In this document: positions 45,680 to 55,541 of the stretch, in pieces
Layout: each line of letters starts with the position of its first letter
How positions within the stretch are numbered: the stretch's first letter is position 1
NCBI GenBank assembly: GCA_028673005.1
Contig: CM054112.1
Location: 23,487,624 to 23,551,623, forward strand
DNA length: 64,000 bases
Source of the DNA: Tanypteryx hageni
Taxonomy: Eukaryota; Arthropoda; Insecta; Odonata; Petaluridae
Direction: 5' to 3'
Made by a program: the position numbers and the translations under genes
The notes under the pieces: model-generated
What the model saw: only the letters and a program-made list of their open reading frames with translations
Told to the model about the DNA's origin: nothing
The model's database searches: none

Positions 45680-48600
45680 CAATATCTACATTACTTGCCC
45701 ACTTATTAGCAATTTCGTACGATGAAATGAAAGAGAGAACAGTATAATTTTAGCACGAACCCTTGACATATTAAAATTACGTACTTTGAGAATGAATTTA
45801 TGCTTAGATATGATTTCCAAAAATAGCTATGCACATGCTAAAATTGAACTATTCCTCCCACACCAACCGTCTCAAACCACACACCTCTCACAACTGATAT
45901 AGCGGTTTAATGCATCATGAAATTCCTATTTGTGATGCTAGAACGCCCTTATGTACAGAATTTCTACACTATAATCATTGTCCAATTTTGGCGGCGGTCC
46001 AATATATGCAACTCTCCCCTATACGCTCAAAACAATCACTAGCATAATGGTTAACTATTCGAGGAGAAGCAGTTCGAAAAGAAATATTGGACAGTTTATA
46101 AAGAAAGATAATTAGGCGGAATTAATCGATAAATTCAGCAATTCGAATATGCAATTATAAAAATGAGAAGTGAGGGAAGACTTGGAGAGTAAACTATATA
46201 AGGCGCTTCTTTCACCGAATACTGTCCTTCCAGCGGAATAACGAATCGCCGATAGAATGTATTGTTTGTTGCCTACACTTGTGGCACGTACCTATTTCAT
46301 CGATTTCTTTTTCCAATTTTCTCCCAGCAGCAAATTCTAGATCCACCAAAATTTTAATTTTCCCGTATATTGACCAAACTGTCCTAAAAATTTGGGTCCT
46401 CCGAATTGCAGAGATGGACGGACGGGCAGAGCAATTGCATAAGGTACTTTTTAGGAAAACAGCACTATAAAATTAAAAACTTTCATTAATGTAATCATTG
46501 ATTACCAATTATGATGGATACTTACATAAAATAGAAAGTAGCTTACCCAGTTGTTTTGTGTCTATATTTTGCATTGGACCTTTTACTTAGGGCCATCAAA
46601 AATTCATATCTGATATTTCAGCTTTCCAGTTATATTGAGATGAGCAAACCTCTGTAGAATCCGTCGCTGCAGATAATTTTTGTAAAACTAAAATATATTA
46701 AGTAAAAACTGATACAATTAACAACATATGCATCAAGTATAGTTGTTATCTAGGGAACGGTAATCGGCGTTGTGCACGGCCTTTGTCTTTGGCATTGGAA
46801 ATCCGCGAAGAGTTCATCATACTACGATCATTTGAAGCAAAATTCCCATATTTTGCTTATATCATTCCTTGAATTCGCAGATCTCTAATAAGGTGCAAAT
46901 TTTATTTTAATTGTAAACATTTCTTCTTAAGTACATAAGATATTCATATATTTCAAGGTTTGTATTGCCTTTAAAATGTAAAAAACGATATTACTATATA
47001 TTACGATTTTGCTATGCAAATAATGGAATCTAATTCTTTTCGTCCTCCTGCAGAACATAGTTTCTTTGAATGCATAACATTTTTAACTTTACGCAGTAGT
47101 CATTTGATTGTACAGAGAAGATTAAAATAGGAACTAGAGGAACTTTTCAAGAGCTGGGACATGCAAGTTGCAATTTTGCAATGCAATCAAGATAGCTTCA
47201 CTAGCCTCTAAAATGATTCGGAAAATACTTCTTTCCAAATCAATGACTGTCTAATCGCCACTGAGGACGGCTAATTTGTACACTACAGAGCCATTTGGTG
47301 TTCATTACCGATTCATGGCTGAGTTATCATGATGAGAAAATTGGTTCCAGACATAAAGCAAGCATACTATTTTTTTGGGACTCTCCTAAATATTATTTAT
47401 ACTCAAAAATGAAAACACACCACCGAGAGTTAGAGTAACGCCCCGCGTTGGTCGAGACATTTCCGGATTCAGCAGGCAATCCCGGCCGGTCAACCAAAAT
47501 TTTAGTAAAAGTCGCCTAACACTTATCTGATCATACGTTATTTTTCCTAGAGAGACGAAGAGTGTCTGAGAGATTTATCAGTAGTCCTTTGGTAGCTAAT
47601 ACGACTTTTAAAAGTGTGGCCACTTTAATATCGAAATCACATTGTAGGCAGAGACATTTTTACAGTGAAGCGCGGAAAAAACGTGTACTGATTGAAAAGC
47701 TGCTGTGCGGAGAATATGATAGAGTACTTAAAACCTTACAGTTATATAAAAACATATGCGTTTAAATTAAAACGAGTTTTGTTTTAATTATATATGTACT
47801 TACAAACAGAGTTACAGTTGTTTAAACTTTGCATTCAAAATGATGGCGACCCGCCTTGACATATCAAAATTTACAGGGGAGAAACATTTTAATATCACTC
47901 GTCTGGGATATGACCACCATTCTCCTTAATCCCGTCCTTCATACTTCACTTTCAATGAAGATTGGCAGTTTTATATAGTTATTATTAAAGTACAATTTAC
48001 CAAGGCTCTTCCATGCGATCAAGAAGTACCGCTATGATGCGATATGGCTGCCGTTCGTTTCAAGGCGTCAAAAATTCTACAATGCACAGTTTGCTAACAG
48101 ATGTTGTTTTTTTCTGGAATTCCAGTAACCAGTCTCTTTCCTCTTTATCCCTTCAGTTAAAAAAGTTTCAGTTACGTCTGAATCATTTCCTGTCAACTTA
48201 ATGTTGAGACAACAATAGTGAATGGCTATGCGTGCGAATTAGCAAGCGCCACACTTCAAATTTGATAGAGGTTCATTACGATTGCAATTTAACCGACCCT
48301 CGCAAAATTTCACCGCTTTAAAAGCTGTGACTCTTTCGTATGCTTTTATTTAATTTGTTTTGATTTTAATGGAATATAATGTAATTTAACCTAATGTTTA
48401 GTGAGGGAATACCATTGTTTTTATTCTTAAGCATAAACATCTATAACTTTGTTTTTAACTATATTATGTACATGGAATGTTTTCAGAACTTAGTTTCATA
48501 TAATCTTATTTAGCTGTGTGGTTTTTCATAACCCAGACTATTAGGTTAACGGAAAAGCCTATCGTCGAGCAGGATGCGATTTTTCCGCTCTAGTAGATAA

Positions 48601-49760
48601 TATATGTCTCGATTCAGCTGAAAGAGTCATGAATTTAAGTGTGTTTAGCCTAACATCGAGGTAACAACGGAAAGCACCAATAAAAAATATGAACAGTTTT
48701 CAATGGATTTGAGTCATTTTGATGATTTACCTTTAGCAAACGAATGTAAGTTTGAACGTTAACGCGATATAATGATAGGCATTGAATAGAAAGAGATTCA
48801 AGTGTGAAGACAAAATGGTGTTGAATATTTTACGAATTTTAACGAAATAATTATTTCAGCACTTCTTGAGCAGGTTGTCAAATTTATACTGTTTTCCTAT
48901 AATATCATCATCAGTAGAAGTTGTGTTCTCTATCATGAATATAGTATGCCCACCGAATCTAGAATGCATATATACATTATATGCATATATGTACTGTTTG
49001 ATCTCTCTATTACTTTAAAAATTGAATTGATGCTCAAATGCTGAAGCAAAAATAAAAATAAGGCTCCAAGTTTCTAAATATAGTAAATATTTTGTAAAAA
49101 TAATTATTCATAAAAAAAATTGTTTCTATAAAATAATACTTATCGATTTTGTTACGCAAAAATTAGCAACGTAATGACCCTGATATATTTTAAAAAATAC
49201 ACAAAGCGAAGAATTTTACGCATTTCACATTTAGCGATATTTAATGAACCAAAAGATCATGTAATGTTTCCTGTTTTCCTCATTATAACTCTTCATGTCC
49301 TTGTTTGGTCTCTTTGGCAACCGTAAAAATAGTATTACTAAATGATGCGCCTTTCCTCATCGTATTCTAACAAACTTTCACAAAATATTTTCCAATAACC
49401 TTATTTTGATACATGTAACAATAAATAAATAACAAGTGATATTTATTCTTAACGTGAATTTTCACCGCAGGTAATTTAGAAAATTTGGCTGCTAGATGGC
49501 AGTGGGTAATACACAGTCCTGGTTTTAGGTATTCTCATTTCAGGCCACGTTCTACCTTTCTGAATTGTTTTTTGTGAAATGGGCATTCAGAAAATATGAA
49601 GAATGCGATCCATTGGGTGAATTTTTACCCATTGCAATGTTAGTGTAATATTTTTCAACACAGGTCTAATTTTAATTGACGCATATAAACCGAATAATAT
49701 TTAATTATGAAAGCGAAATGATGAAATATATCGGAAAATCGGGATATATTTCTTCCTAAA
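45680..49760. other. No gene recognised; one dispersed motif copy at 47260
   Basis: AT-rich. CCACTGAGGACGGCT at 47262 belongs to the motif family seen at 35888 and 36894. A palindromic ATATGCATATA/TGCATATAT run lies near 48967-48990. No coding supported. Confidence 0.4.
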
Positions 49761-50274
49761 ATGTTTTAACTGACCAGCTATTCATTGCACTACCACTCAG
49801 ATACCCATTGCGAGTAGCCCAGAGGGAATCACTAGGTCGTAAAAATAATATATCGTGTTTAAAAGATAATAAAACCAACGTACGTTACTTTGTCAAGTAG
49901 ACAACGATCTTCGGTTTAGTAAATACGCAGTGAGATCATTGTATTGAGAAATTTGTGAATACACTAAAGTGATAACAGGTAACTCCCTTTTGTGGTTTTC
50001 GTTGCAATATTTTATGCATGGCTGAATATTAAATTTTGATAAATGCTAACATTTGATTGACTGTAAATATTGACTTTCCCAGGTTTTATATTGAACGTAA
50101 CTGATGGCAGCGCGTAACAAACTGTAAATTCCGTCCGAAATCAATTCGTCACCACACTGTCATTTCAACGTGATTTCTTCATCAGAAGTAATATGCCACA
50201 TTTCTGATAGCCGGTATTTGAAATATTATAAGTATGATACAACTGAATCTTTTACGCTTATCTTCTTTAGCTAA

Positions 50275-51995
50275 GATGTCGAGCCTAAAGAAAGATGAAA
50301 TAACGATTGTTATTCATTCATTGAGGAAGAGGATATTACTGTGGAAGATTTGGTTCAAGATGACGAGTTTGAAAATGACGTTGCAGATGATGTTTCTTAG
50401 TGTATTCCTATTACACCATAATCATCAACAGAAATTGCAGACGTGCCGCATAAAGGTACAGATTTTAACTGTAATCGTCAACGGGACTCTTCAGACCAAA
50501 GAAAACGTAAACGTCTATTAACTGAGGATTTGTGGTTTAGCATGCGTGATGAATCAACTGTGTTTGTTCCAAAAGCTAGCATACTGAAGTGGGTAAGAAT
50601 CAAACTTGGTCCACAGATCCATCGGGCGGCCACAAGACTCCACTCGCAATATTATCAGGAAGGCACCTGGTTCATTAGGAGACGCTCGGAAAATAAAAAC
50701 GGAGATAAAGTCTTGGAACCTATTCTTTGATGATTCAATGCTAAATAATAGTCCAATTCACTTAACAGAAAATAGTTCATCAGCGATCCAGTTACAGTGT
50801 CAAGCAAAATTGGACAAAGGAAACTGATCTCATGGAACTAAAGGCTTTATTAGGATTGATTTACAGTATTGGAGCAAGAAAAGATAATCACATGAATGCT
50901 ACGTTTCTACAGCCTATATTAGGAAACCCTTTGTACAAAGCAGTAATGACTCTAGAAAAGTATACATATCCCACCATTTTCTTACGTTTTGATAACAGGG
51001 AAACAAGAAATGAGCGTAAAAGAATTGATCCATCACTAACATTAGATCGACATGGAAAAGATTTATCTCTCATTCTATCGAGTATTACTGGCCAACATCA
51101 GAATACACCATTGATGAAAATTTACTAGGGTTTAGGGGTCATTGCCCTTTTAGTATGTTTATTCCGATGAAACCGTATAAGTGTCGAATAAAACTTGTTC
51201 TTATGTGCGATTCGCATTCTTTCTATTTGATCAATGGTATACCTAATATCGGTATAACCACAGGAAATTCCACTAGCTCAATAATTTGTCCAGGAATTGT
51301 CCAAATCGATTCACGGAACCAACTCAAACATTAATGTAGACAACTGGTTTACCTCCATTCCTCTGATGAAGATCCTTTTAATTAACTATAAACTAACATT
51401 AGTTGGAACAATTAGAAAAAATAAGGCAGAAATTCCGAATGAGCTAATCCAGCCGAATAGTTGGCCTGTAAACAGTTCCGTATTTATTTACGATTCTCAT
51501 AACATATAAAAGCTTGTTTTTTTTTGCCCCAAGGCTAGAAAACTTGTACTTCTAGCTTCTAGTTTGCATGATTTGCCGTCTGTATCACGCATTACAAACA
51601 AACCAGAAGTAATAGACTACTATAACTGGACCAAAGGTGGAGTTGCCACTTTTGATCATCTGTGCAAAAATTACAGTTGTAGCTGGGATAAATGCAAATT
51701 TGACTTTCGCTTTCCACATGGCTTTATGAATGGGCTTTAGTAATTCCTTTCCCGAGAAAAAGGCTGTTTATTGCAAATCTTCAAAAAAACATTCGATCCA
51801 AAATCAAAGAAATACTAAATGAAAGATCGGTTTCTTCGTTCAATGCTATAAATGTAGACCATTCGTCAGCCGCAAAACAAGGGAGATGTAAGCTTTGACC
51901 ACGAAATGCTGATAAAAAGTTCAGCGTCAGATGCTTCATATGTTTTAATTTTATGTGTGGCCATCATAGAAGCACAATTTGTAACAATTGTAAGT
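50275..51995 (+). pseudogene. piggyBac transposase, near full length but frameshifted
   Basis: An acidic N-terminus (EEEDITVEDLVQDDEFENDV) is followed after frame changes by KTEIKSWNLFFDDSML, ELKALLGLIYSIGARKDNHM, GNPLYKAVMTLEKY, RFDNRETRNERKRIDPSLTL and ILSSITGQHQN. The three catalytic regions are recognisable: IDENLLGFRGHCPFSMFIPM (first Asp), LMCDSHSFYLINGI (second) and INVDNWFTSIPLMK (third). YYNWTKGGVATFDHLCKNYS precedes a C-terminal cysteine-rich finger (CKL, RCFICFNFMC, HRSTICNNC). At least four frameshifts or stops make it inactive. It is a longer relative of the deleted element at 6991-8120, and its 3' side was later split by RTE-C. Confidence 0.8.
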
Positions 51996-52115
51996 AACTT
52001 ATCATGCTATTTTGGTATAATACACATAACTTAGTCTTTTGTACTATAAAGGTCCAAATTTGTTTCTTTGAATTCTGGCATGTTTTTCTGTAATATCATC
52101 ATCATCATAGGTAGT

Positions 52116-52129
52116 CTGTCCGTAGACAG
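52116..52129 (-). other. RTE-C 3'-terminal hairpin, UACG tetraloop
   Basis: On the minus strand, CTGTC-TACG-GACAG followed by ACTACCT and the (ATG)n tail, identical to RTE-B. Confidence 0.75.
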
Positions 52130-52137
52130 GTCCGTGA

Positions 52138-55044
52138 TTATACTTGGTTAAACCTGGTTCTCCATATACCCCTATTTTCCGCTGTCCTCTTTATATCTTG
52201 ATAACTCTCTTTCCCTTTCAAATCGTCTATCAGCTGAAACCTTTTCCTACCTCTTTCCCTTTTCCCATCTAGTTTTCCTTCTAACACGTCTTTTATCATA
52301 CTCTCTCTCCTCAGGTAATGTCCAACCCAGTTAGCCTTCCTCTTTCTGATAGTCTGTATAATCATTCGCTTCTCTCCTATTCTTAGTAGCACTTCATCGT
52401 TTTTCATCTTATCTGTCCATTTTATCTTCAGCATTCTCCTCCAAGTCCACATTTCAAAGCTTTCCAAGTATTTGATGTCATTTTTCCTTAGCGTCCATGT
52501 TTCTGCCCCGTACAATGCTATACTCCATACATAGCATTTTATCAACTTCTTGCGGATATCTTCCCTAATATTCCCTGTAAGTAGTTGTTTCTTTCTCCTG
52601 AAAGCCGCTTTTGCTTTTCCTATTCTAGTTTTGATCTCATCCGTACATTTTGCCTCTCGTGTTATGATACTTCCAAGGTATTTATATTCTGAAACTTGTT
52701 CTAATGGCTTTCCCCCAATAGTTATGTTAAGATTCTCTTCTTTACCCGATATTCGAATTACCTTGGATTTTTCTGTATTTATTTCCATACCGTATTTTCT
52801 ACCTGTTATCACTAGTCTATTTATCATTTTTTGTAGCTCCTCTTCCTTTCTTGCTAGAAGTACTTGATCATCTGCGTATTTTACTGTTCTTATAATCCTT
52901 CCTCCAATTTTGAAATCCCCTGTGCCTTCTAAAGCTTCTTGCATTAGACTTTCTCCATATATATTGAATAGGGTTGGCGATAGGCAGCAGCCTTGTCTCA
53001 CTCCTCTACCGATATTTATTCCGCAGGTGTCCACATTCTCAAACCTGACCTTTACAACTTGATTCTCATATAGATTCCTAATCAGTCTCCTATCTTTCCA
53101 GTCTACACCTATATCCTTTAATATCTTCATCAACTTTACCCAATTTACTCTATCAAAGGCCTTCTGCCAGTCTACGAAACATGCGCAGATATCTTGACTG
53201 TATTCTATTGCCCTTTCTGATATGATTCTAACTACTCCTATAGCATCTCTAGTTCCTCGTCCTTTTCTGAAACCGAATTGATCTTCCCCTATTATTTCTT
53301 CTGCCTTTTTCTCCAGCCTTTTATTAAGAATCCTCGTGATGATCTTCGATGTGTGTGACAGAAGGCTTATAGTTCTGTAATCTTTACACTGCATTGCCTT
53401 TGGCTTCTTCTTTAGAGGGATCATTGTTACTTCTAGGAAATCCTGAGGCCACTCTCCCGTGTCGTAAATCTTATTAATTAATTTCGTGATCGCTTTTAGT
53501 CCTTCTGATCCTATGACTTTAAGTATCTCAGCCGGTATTCCATCGCTGCCCATGGCTTTCCCCTTCTTTAGTTCCACTATCGCCTTTTCTACTTCGCTCT
53601 CCATAATACTTGGTCCTAAGTTGTCTTCATCAATGTTTTCCTCGTTTTCCAGTTCTATTTTTGCCGCTCTTGCCTGTTTGCTGTATAATTCCTTAATGTA
53701 TTCTTCCCATACCTGTGCTACATCCTTTGTTTCTGAGACTATCTTCCCATCCGTATTCATAATTCCTTTACCACAAATTCCATTAGACTTCTTATCTTCT
53801 AATTCCAGTGCCCTAGCGTACATCATATCGTACCGTCCTAACTTCTCCATTTGTTCTATTTCATCACATTTTCCTTTTATCCAATTTTCTCTAGCTTTAT
53901 CTGTTACCCTTCTCAACTCATTGTTTATACATCTAACGTTTTTCCATTTTCGTCTCTCATCCATTTTCTCTAGAAATGCCTTCGTGATCCATGGTTTTCT
54001 GATTTTCTTCTCTTGTTTTCCAATTTATTTATCCAAGGTATACATGATACTGGTTTTAATTTCATCCCATTCTATATCAACGGTCTTCGGTTTGTTTTCA
54101 AACTTTTTTAGGTTATCTTCCAACTTCATGCTGATTACATCCTTCCTTTCCTTCAGTTTTTCTAGGTCCCAGGTCTGTCTTTCTCTTCTCGTTTTTCTTA
54201 ATTGTTTGAGCTTTGTACTCACGTCAAGTATTAGAAGGCTGTGATCTGAATCAATGTCTGCTCCTTGCAATGCCTTGGCGTTCTTTATGCTGTTCCTGAA
54301 TCTTTGTTTTACAAGGATGTAATCTATTTGGCATCTCATTCTATCTCCTGGACTTTTCCATGTGTATAACCTTCGTTTATGGTTTTTGAACCATGTATTA
54401 CTCACTACAAGGTCATTATTGATGCAGAATTCTACGAGTTTCTCCCCTCCTCGATTTCTCTTCCCAAGTCCGTATTGCCCGACAACATTTTCTTCCTGTC
54501 CTTCTCCGACTATGCTGTTCCAATCTCCCATTATTATGCAGTTTACTTTTCCTCTTCCGTCTTCTTCGTAAATTTCATTAATTTGCTCATAGATCTCATC
54601 TATTTCTTCATCGTCATGAGCTGACGTTGGCATATATACCTGGATTATCAGCATGTCCACTGGGACTGCTTCTAGCTTTATTGCCATCAGTCTATCGTTC
54701 GTTGCTATTATCTTTGTCACGCTTTTCATCATATCTTTCCTAAGTACCAGAGCTACTCCCCTTTCCCCACTATTTCCTCCAGAATAAACTACCGTGAATT
54801 CTTCCGAGTCGAACTGTCCTTCTCCCTCCCATCTAGTTTCGCTTAGCCCTATAATGTCAACTCTATTTCTTCTCATTTCTTCTTTCAAGTTCTCTAGCTT
54901 TCCTGCCTTTCTCATAGTTCTTACGTTCCAAGTCCCTATTCGTAATTTACTTTCGACAAATGTTTTCCTCAAGGCAGTCCCCGCCCGGAGACCCGATTGG
55001 GGGACTATTTTACCTCCGGATTGTTTTACCTCGAGAGAACTCAT
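52138..55044 (-). pseudogene. RTE-C endonuclease-reverse transcriptase (one nonsense codon)
   Basis: Start set at ATG 55044 (MSSLEVKQSGGKIVPQ), which aligns with the RTE-A start; the further upstream codon in this frame is GTG. The frame runs 969 codons, broken only by TAA after YTLDK at about 54025 (Glu codon in RTE-B). Endonuclease: LRIGTWNVRTM (Asn present), GLSETRWEGEG, IMGDWNSIVG, DIDSDHSLLIL. RT: CKDYRTISLLSHTSKIITRI, CFVDWQKAFDRV, GVRQGCCLSPTLFNIY, YADD, KYLGSII. A 27-base in-frame deletion after KWKNV removes residues present in RTE-B. The C-terminal GAETWT and ANWVGHYLRR blocks are intact. Apart from the stop and deletion it looks functional, so this family was recently active. Confidence 0.9.
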
Positions 55045-55206
55045 ATTGTCCAACCATATAATCTTTACTAGGGATTGTAATGTGGTAGTTTCCCTCTTGC
55101 TTTCCACATCGCAGTACTGTAGCCGTTCAAATCGTCCTGATCACGCCTACAGCTGTATTGGATATAGACCCAACCAACATCATTTGTTTTCGGCTCTATA
55201 CCATAT

Positions 55207-55230
55207 TGGCAGTACTGCTGCCTACTGCCA
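55207..55230 (-). other. RTE-C 5'-UTR hairpin with GGCAGCAG loop
   Basis: On the minus strand, TGGCAGTA pairs perfectly with TACTGCCA around the loop GGCAGCAG. Loop and stem length match RTE-A, while the stem sequence differs at most positions. Confidence 0.75.
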
Positions 55231-55266
55231 GGCACTGATGATGTTTTTTTTAAATAAAACCTCCAT

Positions 55267-55333
55267 TCGAGGGGTTTGAACCCTCGAACTTTGCAATAGA
55301 AAGCCAACACGCTAACCACTACACCACCAGTGC
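55267..55333 (-). promoter_or_regulatory. tRNA-like head with A and B boxes at the RTE-C 5' end
   Basis: On the minus strand, A box TGGTGTAGTGG (55316-55326) and B box GGTTCAAACCC (55272-55282) are 44 bases apart, as in tRNA genes. The T arm is a clean 7-bp stem (TCGAGGG/CCCTCGA) around TTCAAAC. The first seven bases (GCACTGG) have no pairing partner after the T arm and the D stem is poor, so this is not a functional tRNA. It may act as an internal Pol III promoter, or be an adjacent SINE/tRNA pseudogene. Confidence 0.6.
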
Positions 55334-55344
55334 ATATAATATAT

Positions 55345-55398
55345 ATGTAATATATGAATTAATAAATATGTAATATATGAATTAATAAATATGTAATT
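55345..55398 (+). repeat. 23-bp tandem repeat, just over two units
   Basis: The unit ATGTAATATATGAATTAATAAAT starts near 55345, is repeated once, and begins a third time. It lies in the piggyBac 3' region. Confidence 0.7.
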
Positions 55399-55469
55399 TT
55401 AATGGTAAACTATTTTATTTTTAAAAAATAATAAATAAATTTCATATATATAATAAAAATCAAACTAAG

Positions 55470-55541
55470 CGCAGAGGGGTTAATTTTCACCCCGTAGTAG
55501 TGTTACTGTGATTACATGACATGGTAGTATTTAAGGGTTAA
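55470..55541 (-). repeat. piggyBac right terminus with TTAA
   Basis: GAGGGGTTAATTTTCACCCC (subterminal inverted GGGGT/CACCCC) and terminal AAGGGTTAA. The equivalent segment of the other piggyBac is GGGGTGCGCAGACACCCC ending GAGGGTTAA. Confidence 0.55.

Larger units (their letters stand above)
52097..55336 (-). mobile_element. RTE-C: nearly intact RTE-clade LINE inside a piggyBac
   Basis: Runs from a tRNA-like 5' head (to about 55333), through a leader with the GGCAGCAG hairpin and a single endonuclease-RT frame, to the 3' hairpin and a (CAT)n, i.e. (ATG)n, tail at 52097-52109. The sequence TAATAT occurs on both sides (52091-52096 and 55337-55342), a plausible target duplication. Its RT is close to RTE-B. 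Confidence 0.8.
49770..55537 (+). mobile_element. piggyBac element interrupted by RTE-C (left end tentative)
   Basis: The right end is supported: TTAA at 55538-55541, preceded by AAGGG and, about 49 bases inside, by CACCCCGTAG. This is the same layout as the 6991-8120 element (CACCCCGTAT 48 bases from its TTAA). The left TTAA at 49766-49769 is only the nearest plausible candidate; its inner sequence is not a clear match. Confidence 0.4.

Noticed and set aside
53486..54244. 252-residue plus-strand ORF
   Set aside because: Antisense shadow of RTE-C, present similarly opposite RTE-B; explained by the codon structure of the real frame.
55267..55333. Functional tRNA gene
   Set aside because: A and B boxes and T arm are good, but the acceptor stem has no 3' partner and the D stem does not pair.
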